NCBI GenBank assembly: GCA_963691655.1
Contig: OY829329.1
Location: 21,032,708-21,096,707, forward strand
Reading direction: 5' to 3'
From: Toxonevra muliebris
Taxonomy: Eukaryota > Arthropoda > Insecta > Diptera > Pallopteridae
DNA: 64,000 nucleotides
Shown here: positions 1-12,591 of the stretch, piece after piece
How the letters are laid out: each line of letters opens with the position of its first letter
Position numbering within the stretch: the first letter of the stretch is position 1
Notes under the pieces: model-generated
Told to the model about the DNA's origin: nothing
Seen by the model: the letters and a program-made list of their open reading frames with translations, nothing else
The model's database searches: none
Translations under genes and position numbers: made by a program

Positions 1-1050
1 CGTGCACTCATCTATGAGACTACTGGAGGCTGGACCTTAGGTACAACCAAATAGTGCTGATTTAGAGTTAAAAACATCCTACTTTCATGTGACCCTGAAA
101 TTGGGACCAAAACCCACAATTTTGATATACGCGGGACTAGTGTAAAATCTTTTTTTCTCAAGGGTTAATTTGTTTAAAAAAAAGTTGGACCTAGGTAATT
201 TCGATCTTCGCTAACCCCGACTATTTTTTGATGGAGAATCTTATCTTCGAAGAATGTTTGTAAAGAGGCTATTATAAAAAAAATGATTTTTACTTTTCAA
301 GGGTTAATTTCTTTAAAAAAAAGTTGGATGTAGGTAATTTTAACCTTTGCTGACCTCAACTACTTTTTGATTAGAAATATTTTTCTCGAAGATTATTTGT
401 TGCTCTTTTCTGCTCTAACTCTAGTATAAAGGCATTATAGCAACAACAAATGTGTTAGTCTTTGAAAGTTAAACTTCTAGGAAAAAGTTGGACTTAGTTG
501 GTTTTCACCTTTAAAGACCCCCTACTATTTTTTATGGAGAATATTCTCTTCGAATAATGTTTATTATTTTTTACGACAATTAATCCAGTATAAAGGGATT
601 ATTTAAAAAAAAAAAAAAGTTGTTGTTATTCAAGGGTTAATTTCTTAAAAAAAGTTGGTCTTAGGTAATTTTGACCTTGGGTGACCCTAACTACTTTTTG
701 ATGGAAAATATTTTTCTCAAAGAGTGTTTGTTGTTTTTGTCAATGATAAATCTAGTATAAATGCACTATAGCAACAAAAAAAGAGTTGTTCTTTTAAAGA
801 AGAATATCAGGGGAAAAAGTTGGACTTAGGTGATTTTAACCTTCAATGACTTCAACTATTGGAGAATATTTTCTCCGAAAAAAGTTTATTAATTTTTTTA
901 ACAATTAATCCAATATAAAGGGATTATTATAAAAACAAAAAAAGTTTGTTTTGTTGTTCAAGGGTTAATTTCTTAAAAAAAGGTGGAGTTGATTTTGACC
1001 TTCGGTGACCTCAACTATTTTTCGATAGGGAATATTTCTTACCGAAACCC
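1..1050. repeat. Diverged tandem repeat, about 165 bp units in 330-bp pairs
   Basis: The phrase 'aagggttaattt' recurs near 158, 299, 632 and 960, each time followed by 'aaaaagttgga', 'taggtaatttt' and 'gacctt'. A second unit type, starting 'ggaaaaagttggactta' near 480 and 800, lies between the later copies, which gives a higher-order period of about 330 bp. Each unit also contains 'tctagtataaagg'. The array lies in the intron upstream of the first exon. No coding potential is seen. Confidence 0.75.
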
Positions 1051-1728
1051 CAGGATAGGTTTCCCGATCGTTTACCCGGTATAATCATATATCGCCCCCC
1101 CCCAAAAGGGGGGCGGGGGGTAAGGGGGGTTGGTGCAGTGTTTTAGTAATTTTGTTCCTCCCTTCCATGATAAACAACCTTGTCTTAGTTATGAAAAAAG
1201 TGCAAGGTAAAATAAATAAGATTTTATATTGATCCCGCGTATACCAAAATTTTTTGGATTTTGGCTCCCATAGCGGGGTTCCTAGACATGATAGAGAAAA
1301 TCTGAATACAAGGTCGGAATCAGTGATTCCGAATTAGAATTCAAAAAGTTATCCGTTCGCCATTTGAAATTTACCTTTATAACGAACATTCAAAGATATT
1401 GGTGCGGCCGAGGAGGGGCCTAATAGGTCTTGAGGGACCATAGGGGTCTTAAAGGACCTTGATGGTATTGAAGCCGATTTTTTTTTTAAGGTAAGTTATC
1501 AAATTTAATATTACTTCAATAAAAAATGGAACTGAGCTTCCTTCCTTTCCAAAATATTTATTTATCTGACTTAGTAGTCGAGGTATCAGGTCTGTAAATA
1601 CCTCTATGAATCCCTGATTTAAACAAACATCGGTTTAGATCATTCTAAATTCGCATAACCACAACTGAATTATTTATTTAAAATTATAATTTTTTCATTT
1701 ATTTCTTTTTCTTGTATTTTTCGTTCAG
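1051..1728 (+). other. 3' end of the upstream Sema1a intron
   Basis: Non-coding. It holds a C9 run facing G runs at about 1086-1128, a dispersed-repeat copy at about 1235-1360 (listed separately), and at 1478-1496 a T-run followed by AAG/GTAAGT that resembles a zero-length recursive splice site. The last 45 bases are pyrimidine-rich and end 'ttcgttcag', the acceptor of the first exon. Confidence 0.6.
1235..1365 (+). repeat. Dispersed repeat, copy 1
   Basis: From 'tttggattttggctccc' through 'gaatacaaggtcggaatcag' and 'tgattccgaatta' to 'aaaaagttatccgttc', this segment matches about 31255-31372 in the same order and orientation with scattered substitutions. Both copies follow a G-rich tract (about 1100-1128 and 31060-31135). 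That suggests two copies of an old dispersed element, whose ends I cannot define. Confidence 0.55.
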
Positions 1729-1825
1729 GTCCTGAAGATGCCTTGAAATTTCTTGGAAACGAAAGTGTCGTAGATCATTTTAAGCTCGTCAGTAAGGATG
1801 GCAACAGTTTGCTCGTCGGTGCCAG
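1729..1825 (+). CDS. Sema1a: Semaphorin Sema1a, internal exon, N-terminal edge of the Sema domain
   Basis: This 97-bp exon is preceded by a pyrimidine-rich tract ending TTCAG and followed by CAG/GTGAGT. The two first bases (GT) finish a codon from the previous exon. Then come 31 full codons, containing FLGNESVVDHFKL and SKDGNSLLVGA, and two bases (AG) of an Arg codon completed by the next exon. The order 'hydrophobic-GN-ES...DHFKL...DG-SLL-GAR' is the first beta-strand region of semaphorin Sema domains and matches, from memory, insect Sema-1a more closely than Sema-1b or Sema-2. NES is a potential N-glycosylation site. Sema-1a is a neuronal transmembrane protein that signals through Plexin A in axon guidance and also acts as a receptor in reverse signalling. 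Codons are not biased or broken. Confidence 0.88.
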
Positions 1826-3365
1826 GTGAGTGTGTTGTTGTTGTATATTTAGTTAATGTTTTAAAAAAAAAAAACCTCGACGATAAAAATGGTAGAGAAA
1901 AATGTAGAAAAAGAAAATGATAAAAAAGAAGAATCAAATGGTTAAAGTAGAAACAATAAGAAAACAAAAAAAAAGAATTAAAAAAAGAGGATGGGAAGGG
2001 GCCAGAAAGTAAAAATAAACACTGAAAGGCACTGCAGCAAAAAAAAAAAAAAAAAAAAAGAAGCAAACAGGAAACGCACTTGAAAGCGTTAGCTCGCCAG
2101 CTCACCAGCATCATCGCCATCAACATCATCATCGTCATCTTCAGCCATTGTTGTCAACAGTCAACGCTATCGTCGCCATTTTGTTCCAGTGGCGGTGGCC
2201 AACCCATTTCCTTTTTTGTTTTTTGTTGCATTGCTGCTTTTGCTCTTCTTACTTTTGTGTGTGCAGCAACAACAACGAGAATGGAGAGAACGTTTTGGAA
2301 ACTTTTCTTTGGCTGTTTTGTTATTACAATTGTTGTTCTTGTTCCAGTTGTTGCTGGTTGCTGCTGCTGCTGCTGCTTCTGTTTGTATTTGCTAAGGACA
2401 GCATGAATTTTTAGTTTCAGTTAAAAAGTGAAAAAAGTTTTTTTTTTTGTTTTTTATTTCTGTTTTCATTGCTTACTCTATCCAATTTTTTTTTTGTTTT
2501 AATTTTTTTTTGTAGTTTTCATTACCTTGCACTGTTGTGTTTGTGTACTAAAAACAGGGGAGATAGGTTCTATTTTCTAGTTAGGAAGAGAACAACCAAA
2601 CATGGTGCTACTCTGCTGGCTGGTGTTAGTTTAGGGACACTTTGTTGACGTTTGCACAAAAATGTCAATGTAGTAGTTTTTACCTTTTTGGTGTTGTAAC
2701 AATTTCGTTTTTTTTTTCTTTAGTTTGAAGTTTTTAGTTTTCTCTACTGTTTTTTCTAGTTTTTTCAATTTCTTTATTTTTCCTTAGTTTCTTTGCATTT
2801 TGTGTGTTTTATTCTGTTTCATAAATATGAATTTTTTTTTTTTTTTTTGTTGAAATGAAACTTATGAAAAATTTGTTTAAAGTGAAAATTATGCAATAGT
2901 GAACTCACTTACTTCCTTGCTGAAAAACGAACTAAGAAAAAAAGTTATAATTTTTTCCTGTTCTTTAAAAAGTTTAACACTTTTTTACTTTTGTTAAGCA
3001 CTTTTTGTTTTTTGTGTAGTTTTTTTTTTAAGTGTATACTTTCAAAAACTAAACTGAAGATTTTCTGTTCCAATTTGAGTGAAATAATAAAAAGTACTTG
3101 CCCCTAGAGTTATTCTGAAACTCTTACTAAACAAAAATTGAAACTTTCTTTTTGGGGAAAATTTTAATAATACTGAAATTATATACACTGTTCATAATAA
3201 CAAAAAAAAAAAAAATTGAAATGTACTGAATTTGTATGTTTAAATCTTAGCTCATTTTGACTCGATACTATACCCAATTTTGAAAAATTTTTAAAACACA
3301 ATTTTAATGTTTCTATTTCACAATGTCTTCAATAAGAAATTTTATTACTTAAAAAAATTAAAAAA
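1826..3365 (+). other. 5' part of the large intron, AT-rich, no gene seen
   Basis: The segment has poly(A) and poly(T) tracts (for example 2040-2059 and 2830-2849), CAG/GTT-type triplet runs at 2110-2390 and otherwise A/T-rich sequence. Open frames here, such as those across 2080-2414, are low-complexity Cys/Leu/Phe runs made by T-rich triplets and are not coding. The triplet-rich 2090-2400 interval, close to the exon, is a possible enhancer, but only by composition. Confidence 0.5.
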
Positions 3366-3367
3366 AT

Positions 3368-3396
3368 AAAATGAGTACCTTCTGCACTCGTCACAT
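3368..3396. repeat. 29-bp exact dispersed match to 54025-54053
   Basis: The sequence running from 'aaaatgagtacc' through 'ttctgcactcgtcacat' is identical at 3368-3396 and 54025-54053, same orientation, 50 kb apart, with no clear similarity beyond it on either side. It may be a shared end of a mobile element. Confidence 0.7.
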
Positions 3397-3479
3397 TTGC
3401 TTTTATTTTCTATCAATTCACTACACTATAAATTTTCCTTCAGCCCCCCCTGAATCACATCAAAAAACTTGAATCAGAA

Positions 3480-4105
3480 TTTTAGAGAGTATAATGGCTT
3501 GCTCAGAAAAAATAAGGTGACCAGGTATAAATAAAAAAAAAATTAAAAATATTTCTACGCCACATCAAGAAAAGATAGAAATTTGTTTCTGAATTATAAA
3601 TGGAGAGTTTAGTAGTTTTTAGCTAACATCGAAAAAATAAGGTGACCAGGTGTAAAAAAAATTAAAAATATTTCTACTCCACATCAATAAAAGAAAGAAA
3701 CTTGTTTCTGACCTTTTGTGTGCAAAGTAATTTTTGATTTACCCTGAAAAAATAAGGTGCCCAGGTGTACAAAAAATTAAAAATATTTCTACGCCACATC
3801 AAGAAAAAAAGAAATTTGTTTCTGAATTTTAGAGGGTAAAGAAATTTTTGATTTGCCCAGAAAAAATAAGGTGACCAGGTGAAAAAAATTAAAAATGTTT
3901 TAACGCGACATCAAGAAAAAAAGAAATTAGTTTCCGAATTTTGGAGGGTAAAATAATATTTAATTTACCCTGAAAAAATAAGATGACCAGGTGAAAAAAA
4001 AATTAAACTATTTCTACGCCTCATAAAGAAAAGAAAAAAATTTCTCTCTGAGGGTGAAGTAGTTTTTGACCATTTTCGAGAGAATAAGGTGACCAGGTGT
4101 ACACA
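3480..4105. repeat. Tandem repeat, about 115-bp unit, 6 copies
   Basis: The core 'aataaggtgaccaggt' recurs at about 3511, 3636, 3751, 3865, 3977 and 4083, so spacing shrinks from 125 to 106 bp. Each copy is followed by A-runs, 'attaaaaatatttctacgcc', 'acatcaagaaaa' and 'gaaatttgtttctga'. Spacing differences come mainly from A-run length. Confidence 0.85.
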
Positions 4106-4899
4106 AAAAAGAAAAATATCTCTACGCCATATCATATAATTAACACAGTATTTTAGAAGTTTTTATAAATTAAAATCAACGAAATGAGGAAAATATGCAT
4201 TTTTATTGAATTTTGCCTATTTCTCCTTATGTTTCTTTTTATAAAAATTTGGTCAGCTGTAGCCTCTTAAAAATAGATAAGAACTTGTGCAAGTATAATT
4301 TCTACAACAAGTTTGTTATTTTATCTAGGTGAATTTTTCATTTAAAATGCAAAATAATTAATTTTACTATTTTTTTTTTTAATGAATTTCAAAACCTTCT
4401 TCCAAAAAAGTATGTCATTTCATCTGGCATTTAAGTCAGGTGAAATACAATATTTTTCAATTATTTAAATGCGATTTTTAGGTCAGTATATATAGAAACA
4501 TTAAATAGTGATAACTTTTGAAAAAATTTACAATTGTATTTTTGACGAATTTTCAAAGTTTCTGTTCAATTACTCGAACGTTGAGACGATATTGGTTAAA
4601 GCTATTTTGCAGTCCCCTTCTTAGCCCTCAACTTGAACGCCTTAGAACTTGAACCTCGTTTTGTAAATGAAAAACCGTTAGCGATGGAGCAAAAACAATT
4701 TAGAAAATACAAATTATCTCACAATTTTGCTTGGAAACCTTTAAAAGGAGGCTAGACTAATAATTTAAGCCTAAACCTTTAAACTGAATATATACTTGAA
4801 TATTAAATAAGATAGAAATTCGTCTTGAACTAATGCCACATTTTTAAAGCAAGTTGCTGAAGTTGACCGGTTCTCGAAAAGGTCATAAAAAAGCTCAAT
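4106..4899. other. AT-rich intron, nothing recognised
   Basis: This is A/T-rich, mostly non-repetitive sequence with no open frame of note, no RNA gene and no repeat I could define. Confidence 0.5.
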
Positions 4900-6190
4900 T
4901 TGTTACTTTTGTGCCACAACTCGTTATTTTTGTTTCTCAAATCGTTGTTTTTTTGTTTTAGAACTCGTTGGTATGGTTTCATAATTCGTTACTTTTGTCT
5001 TCTAATTAGTTTTCTGCCTTTCAAAATTCGCTACTTCTGTTTGTTGACACGTTACTTTTGTTTAACAACTCGTTCCTTTATTTCATAAGTCGTGTAATTT
5101 TTCAAGACTCGTTTCTTTTGTTTAAAAACGCGTTGATTTTGTTTTCGCGTTTGTTTTTTTTTCGTTTTATAGTTCGCTACTTTTGCTGCGCAACCCGTTA
5201 CTTTTCTCATAATTCGTTACTTTTTCATAACTCGTTACTTTTACTTCACAACTTGTTACGTTTATTTATTAACTCGTTAAATTTATTTATTAACTCGTTA
5301 CGTTTCTCTATTAACTTGTTACGTTTCTCTATTAACTCGTTACGTTTCTCTATTTACTCGTTACGTTTCTCTATTACTTCGTTACGTTTCTTTACTAACT
5401 CGTTACGTTTCTTTATCAACTCGTTACTTTTACTTCACAACTCGTTACGTTTCTTTATTAACTCGTTACCTTCCTTTCATAAATCGTTACTTTTCGTTCA
5501 TAACTCGTTACGTGTCTTTGTTAACACGTTACGTTTCTTTATGAACTCGTTGCGTTTCCTTGTTAACTCTTTACTTTTCTTTAATAATTCGTTGCTTTTC
5601 TTTAAAAATTCATTACTTTTTCTTTATTAACTCGTCACGTTTCTTTATTAACTCGTTACCTTCCTTTCATAAATCGTTACTTTTCGTTCATAACTCGTTA
5701 CTTTTCGTTTAAAGAACTGATAGGTTTGCCTTCGATCAGATAATTTTTGTTTTATTTCATAACTCGAAATATTAAACCAAAACTCGTTACTTTTTTTTTT
5801 CCAAACTCCTCACTTTTATTTCAGAACCATTTTCTTTTTTGTGTCAAACTTGTTGTTTTTATTTCTAACTCGCTGTTTTTGTTTAGAACTCGTTATTTTT
5901 GCTTAAGAATTATTTGCTTTTATTTAATAGGACGACGTTAAGGTTTTGTTGGAAATCACTCCTTTTCTCAGAACTCGTTACTTCTATTTTATAACTCGCT
6001 TTTCGCTTTCTAGAATAAACAAATTTTCTTCAGTACTCGTAACTTTTGTTCTCAAACTTATTGATTTTATTTTAACGCGTTACTTTCTTTTGCTACTTCG
6101 CTTCTTGGCGTTCCAAAACTTTTTACTTTTGTTTCAAAATTTTGTATCTTCCTAATTTTGTTCCACAACTTGCTACTTTTGTTCTACAAC
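4900..6190 (+). repeat. Family A minisatellite (21-bp unit), + orientation, first block
   Basis: The unit is 21 bp with core AACTCGTTAC followed by a T-rich half (tttctttatt or ttttatttca). It is most regular at 5260-5480, where successive 'ctcgttacgttt' cores lie 21 bp apart, and increasingly diverged towards both ends. Because 21 is a multiple of three, one frame stays open and yields a spurious 190-residue product (5058-5630) with a seven-residue period. It is the same family as 9240-11400 and the inverted 17500-19510. Confidence 0.88.
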
Positions 6191-8739
6191 GCTTAAAAGT
6201 AAGATCCTTTCAAGCAATCGCTCAGAAGTTTACGATTGCATGAAAAAAGCTTTCATATCTAACAAAAATAGAAAGTTCTATAAACTTCACCTCACAGCTT
6301 TAAAGGTTTAATCTTTTTTTTTTCTTAAACCGTTACAAAATATAATTAAAAATATATCAAACATTTTTCTAAATAATTTTCTCTTTTAATTTTGTCATGA
6401 ATTCCGTCAAGGTCTTTGCAAAAATATTGAATAAAAATTGTGCTCCTTCTACAAGTAGAATTTCGATATGTGGGCGGCAGATGTGTGAGTTTATAAATAT
6501 ATATGTAAGTGTAGATGTGTATAGATAAAAGCACAAATACATAACGATGCGAAAGCAAAAAAAAAAAAAGACAAAAAACTGTTTAACATTTTAACAAAAT
6601 TTTGTTTGATAAAAAATCAGGCCAAGCTTTATCATTTGTTGTTATTGTTATTGTGGGTTTTTGTTGTTGTTGTTAACAGAAAGAAAACAACAAAAAGTAG
6701 GTAGGTCGCATTGATTTGATATGCTATTGAATGAATGGAATATTGTTGTTGTTGTAGTTGTTGTTACTCCTGCTGCCACATACTGAATTTGTGCAAAAGA
6801 AAAATTCCAATAACATTTTTTCAGTTCAAACACACATGCACACACACATGAATGCCACAGCATCCAGCAATGCAAGCATTCTTGTAGTAAACAAACCAAA
6901 AACAAAATAAAAAAGACAACAACAAAAAAATAAATAACAAGAGCTCATATGGTTTTCGAATATCTCTTCACTTTTTGCTGGTCTCCTTTCTCTATGTGTT
7001 TTTTTAGATTCTCTAACGGTTTCGTCTTTCTACCACTCTCCCTCTCTTTGTACTACTCTTAGATATTTATCTATATATGTATGTGTGTATGTTTGTATAT
7101 GATTGCACCGATTCTATTGCATTATTGTTTTTTTTTCTCTCTCTTTTTCTTTTTGTAATTATTTGTTTTTGTTTTTGCCCGCGCTCTAAGGTTATTTTAC
7201 AGAGAGAAAGAGTGTGTGTGTGAGAGATAGGGAGAGGGAGAGAGTGATTCTAACTGTTTGTTTTTGTTATGTTTATGATTTTGTATTTGGTTTTATGCTA
7301 GCAGCGCTAACATTATTATTATTGTATTTTGTTTTCTCAGAGCGCTTCTGGCAGGGAGGCAGCAGCAGTAGCAGCAGCAGCAATAGCTGTTGGTGTAACA
7401 ACAACAACAACAACAGTTGGTGATACCCTGCAGGATACCAACAACATCGTAATCATCATCATGAGAGATGTTGATGCTGATGTTGAAAATAACTGCGGAT
7501 ACTGTGTTTGTTGTTGTTGTTGCTGCAATTGTTGGTCGCATTTATAAGTAAACTTGAACTCATGTAGAGAATCTTGTTATTGTTGTTGTTACTGCTGCTT
7601 TGTTGGAATGCAATTGTATATGCATGTGTGTGTGTGTGAGAGTATTCTTTTTACACACACACACACACACACAATCATTGCACACATTTTTTTACCATTT
7701 GATGAACATGCATTTTTCATTGTTTCTCACTACGTTTTGCACGACATACACATATATGCACACACACATATATTCAAATACCTTCATATATTACTTACTT
7801 GAATATATTTGTATATTTATATTTACATAAAGTTAGTAGTTTTGCAGCATCATCATCAACGTATATATTTCACGTCGAGATTCTTCAACAACTGATATCT
7901 CACTCAGAAAATACCAAAAATCTCATTCCAATTGTAATAGAAAGTACTAGGTATTTGTCTGTCTGCCCGTCCATCCCTCAATCCGTTTTTCCATCCTTTT
8001 GTTTGCCTATCTTTCTATCTGTTCCTCCACACTGTGTGTGTTTTGTAAATATTTTTTATTTAACAAAAGCATCAGCACTAGTAGAGCAACAGCAGCAGCA
8101 ACTACAACTCTTCGAGTGAGCTTTTTTTTTTTGCAGCTACCAAGAACAGTAGCTGAGCAGGACGACATGTTGTCCTCTTTTTCAAAGCTGCAGCCGCACA
8201 AAAAACACACAATACAATAGATTCAATTTTGGTAGATTTCTATGTAGAGCATAAATGGAGCAGTGTAGTATACAGCGGCAGTGTGTGGCACATGCATACA
8301 TACAAACAAATTGAAATACAATAAATTTGAAATTGTAAGGTAGAAAATAAACCAATATCAAGAGTTTTTGTTGCATTTTTTTTTTTTTTTTTCTGCAAAA
8401 CTCATTTTTATAAAAGTAAACTACTGTATAAAATAATTGAAAAATAGTATCACTATAGTATTCTGAATGCATGCGGTTTTATTTTTTGTTTTTGGTTTTG
8501 TCACACATTCACACAAATTATTTTAAAATTTGCAAAAAAACAAATATTTGATTTAGGGCGAAACTGTACACATACCTAACATATCTGTAGGCATTTGTGT
8601 AGGTAATATAAGTAATCTATCAGCTTAGGGTCAATAGCACCTGTCTTCACTTACAAGGTAAAAGAAGGCAGAGGAGAACGCATTTGAGAAATGTAGAAAA
8701 GAAAAATTATATTAATTTAGACCAAGTTTGTTTTGAGAT
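6191..8739. other. Complex island with microsatellites and triplet runs, candidate cis-regulatory DNA
   Basis: This non-satellite sequence contains GTT/CAA runs (6640-6680, 6740-6770, 7395-7420, 7505-7530, 7575-7600), CAG runs (7360-7385, 8087-8105), CA/GT tracts (7627-7638, 7652-7673) and GA tracts near 7200-7245. In fly genomes such mixtures are common in non-coding regulatory DNA. Small open frames here are triplet-repeat products. No gene, tRNA or element is recognised. Confidence 0.5.
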
Positions 8740-9040
8740 GATTTAAAGTAATCCAAGTCAAATCTAAGTAAACTTCTGTGTTGAAGAAGTTCATGCTACA
8801 GAAGCAAAATTCAGAAAATTTTATTTTGCAGGAGTCGAACACAAAAAATCTTATGCTAGAGGAGTCGAAGGTCAAAAAATTCGGTGCTGAAGGAGTCGTA
8901 GTCGAAAAATTCATTTTTGAAGATGTTTAAGTTAGAAAACTGTGTGCTTGAGGCATTGAAAACGGAAAATTCAATAGTGAAAAGAATTGTCAGACTCAGA
9001 GAACTTGGTTGTAGGAGTCGAAGACATGGAAAAACCCAAA
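8740..9040. repeat. Short tandem repeat, about 30-bp unit, diverged
   Basis: The motif 'ggagtcgaag' recurs at about 8831, 8861, 8892 and 9016 between 'aaaaaattc' blocks, with more diverged copies before and between. No coding potential is seen. Confidence 0.65.
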
Positions 9041-9239
9041 TTAGGCCTTTTGATTACCTAACCTTTAAATTATTTGCACAATAAATGCTGATTACTTCTT
9101 GCCTTTCAAACTTATCCAAAGGCGAGCGACTATTTGGGCTTCAGTTTCATGCTCTGAAATTAATAAGGCTTACATGTAGCTTAGTAGCAATCGATTGCAA
9201 TGTTGTTTCAAAACAGGTTGATGCTGGTGTAAAATTTAT

Positions 9240-11400
9240 AACTTGTATTTCAGAACTCGTTACTTTTATTTTAGATCTCGTTACTTTTATTTTAGAACTC
9301 GTTACTTCTATTTTAGTACGCGTTACTTTTATTTTAGTACCCGTTACTTTTATTTTAATACCCGTTACTTTTATTTTAGAACTCGTTACTTATATTTTAA
9401 TACCCTTTACTTTTATTTTAGAACTCGTTTCTTTTATTTTAGTACTCGTTACTTTTATTTTAGAACTCGCTATGTTCATTTTAGTCCCCTTTGCCTTTAT
9501 TTGAGTACTCGATATCTTCATTTTAGTACTCGCTGTTTTTTATTGCGGTACTCGTTACTTTTATTGTAGTACTCGTTAGTTCTATTTTAGTACGCGTTAC
9601 TTTTATTTTAGTACCCGTTTCTTTTATTTTAATACCCGTTACTTTTATTTTAGTACTCGTTACTTTTATTTTAGTACTTGTTACTTTTATTTTAGTACTT
9701 GTTACTTTTATTTTAGTACTTGTTACTTTTATTTTAGTACCCGTTTCTTTTATTTTAATACCCGTTACTTTTATTTTAGTACTTGTTACTATTATTTTGG
9801 TATTTGTTACTTTTATTTTAGTACTCTTTACTTTTATTTCAGTACTCGCTTCTTTTATTGGAGTACTCGCTACTTTTATTTTAATTTTCGTTGATTTTAT
9901 TTTAGGACTCGTTGACTTGAATCTTTGACTTCAGAATTCTGCATTTTTGAATTCTTCGTTATTTAAAAGCTCGTTGCCTTTATTTCACAGCTCTTGACTG
10001 TTACTCGTTAATTTTATGCCACAATTCTTTCAATTTTTATGGTGTCTTTACAACTCGTTATTTGACTTCACGACTCTCAAAATTTTGATTTACAAACTCG
10101 TTACTTTTACTTAGAGACTCGCTATTTTAGAGGTCTGTGCCTTTACTTCCCATTTATTTTGCTTCCAATCTCAAAGCTCGTTGATTGTATGCCACATATT
10201 TTAAATATCTCACCCCTTTTATTTTAAAGCGTGTTGTGCTTTAACTTCAGAACTCTTTAATTTTGATTTCCGAACTCGTTACTTTTATTTCACAACGCAT
10301 GATTTTTATTTCAAAACAGGTGATTTTATGCCACAACTCGTTGCTTTTGTTTCATAAATCTTTTTTAATTTTATAACTTGTTGCTTTTATTCGTTTCTTC
10401 TATTCCAGAACTCGTTACTTCTATTTCGGAACTCGTTACTTATATTCCAGGACTCGTTACTTCTATTTCGGCACTCGTTACTCCTATGTAACAACGCGTT
10501 ACTTTTATTGAACAATTCATTGCTTTTATTTCATTCCCAAAACTCATTACTTTTATCTCACAACTCGTTACTTTTATTTCCAAGCTATTTCAAGTTCTCT
10601 TATCGATATTTTCGTTCCAGAGCCAGGTATTTGTTTAAATAACTCCAAAAGCTTCATAACTCGTAGCTTTCTTAAAATAATTTGCTTTTCACTCGTTTCG
10701 TGTTTCACAACTCGTTATTTTTACTGCCGAATTCGTTACTTTACTTTCATTACTAGTTTTTTTGTTTAGATCGAATCAATTTAATTTCATATTCGCTATA
10801 TTTTGTTTCGAAGGTAATTGCTTATTTTTTTACTCGCTAATTTTGTTTCAGAATTGCTAAAATTTTATGTGAGAACTCGTTATCTTTGTGTTTTTACTAA
10901 ATTCTTCTTATTTTTGTTCCAAAACTTTTGCCATTTGCTAACAATATCATGGCTTTTATTTATTTTTGTTGCCTTACTCGTTACTTCTGTTCCATGAATC
11001 ATTACTCGTTTGTTTCCCATCTCTTTGCTTTTATATTAAAGCTAGTAGCTAGAGATGTGCTTTAATAACATTAAAATTTTCAGAAGTTGTAATTTTTTTT
11101 AAAATAACTTTACTCGTTTCTTGTTTTATGACTCGTTATTTTTGTTTCGGAATTCGTTTCTTTCATTTTATTACCAGTTACTTTGTTTAGATCTAATAAA
11201 TTTAACTTCTTACTCGCTGCTTTTTTTTATAAAGTAGTTTATATTATATTTTCACTCGCAACTACTGAGTTACCTTCGTCTTGGTACTTTTGTTTAACTA
11301 AATTCGTTTCTTTCCTCATTTGCTTACAAACTCAAGATTCTACTAATTTTTGTTTTATTGCTCGTTACTTCCATTCCATAACTCGTTACTCGTTGTGGGC
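9240..11400 (+). repeat. Family A minisatellite (21-bp unit), + orientation, second block
   Basis: From 9248 to about 9900 the unit is highly regular: core 'ctcgttacttttatttta' repeated every 21 bp more than 25 times. After about 9900 it is diverged and interrupted. The open frames at 9085-9569 are periodic (RYFYFRT-like, seven residues) and are by-products of the 21-bp unit. The block shares its core with 4900-6190 and is the reverse complement of 17500-19510. Confidence 0.92.
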
Positions 11401-12591
11401 TATATATAAATGGCTGAAACTAATGTTTTCAACTTGGAACTGCATTGATATTAGCAATTTCTTTCACGCACCCCATTTCCAAACACAAAAATCATTAAAC
11501 ACCGCAATTATTGCTGACGCTGAGAAAAAATATAAAAATAAAAAGAAAACTTTAATTGTAACGCATTAGCAATCCACAAAATTTGCTCAGAAGCCAACTT
11601 AAAATGAAATAAACTCATAAAAATAAATATTAAAACAAAAAAATAAAAAATAATAAAAAAAAAACATGGACGACCGGAAAAACAAGAAACACAATAGCAA
11701 AAACAATTAAATTTGCATGTTTTTGGCAGTAGCAGCAGCAGCAGCAGGAGCAGCAGTGGAACGAAAAGCGAACGAAAACTTTTCGATAATTATTTCGACA
11801 TTAACAATTTAACGCTATAATAATAAAAGCAACAACAGAAATAAACAATAAAAAAAACAAAAAACAAACAAACAATAACAAAAATATAAACGTGAAAATT
11901 GCAATTTTATTACGCTGAAGGACAATGACGATGACTGAGACGAGTCGACGAGTGAGTGGTTTGAAAATATCTTAGCATGAGCAATTTTCAATACCAAAAA
12001 TACTAAAACTGCAAAAAAAAAATAAAAATAAATAAACACCAACAAATTTAAATGCAAAAATTTTACAAGTAATTTTACAAATGTGATGCAAGTCCAATTG
12101 GGACACACGGTGCGACTTTAAATTTGCTAAAGTTAAACACGCGCCTCTGCACCAGGATTATAATGAGAATTGAATTGGTAATTATATTCTCTAAGCTTAT
12201 TCTTTTTGCTGCTCATTTTCTTCCTTTCTTCTATTCTCCCCTTTCCTTCCCTTTAGTTTCCCTGCTGGTAAAAAACTTCTAGCCAAAGTGTTTGGACGCC
12301 AAAAGTCGTGTAAATATTAAATTATACTAAAACTATTTTTTGCAAAAGTTGAAACTTTTCTAGAAATGCATACAGAGAAACACACACATTTATACATATG
12401 TATTTGTGTGTGTATATGTGCTTCCTAGTGTCAACATCTTTCATGTGTGTGTGCGTATAAAATTTCCCTTTTGGGTCGCATTATACTCGAGTATATGCGC
12501 CATAAGCTCAATGCATACAAGTTTATTACTTGTATGCCGCTCCTAAAAGTATGCTTTAGTTTAATACTCTCTTTTCTTTCGAAAGCAAAAG
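11401..12591. other. Intron island, AT-rich with CAG run
   Basis: The sequence is non-satellite. It holds an A-rich block (11520-11710), a CAG run at 11728-11756, mixed A/T-rich sequence and a GT-rich stretch around 12400-12450. No gene or RNA is recognised. Confidence 0.45.

Noticed and set aside
1725..2138. 137-residue minus-strand frame overlapping the first exon
   Set aside because: It is antisense to a clear Sema1a exon and mostly Phe/Leu from T-rich intron.
8110..8140. T-run plus GCAG as a splice acceptor
   Set aside because: An in-frame stop follows in all relevant phases and no donor or conserved coding sequence follows.
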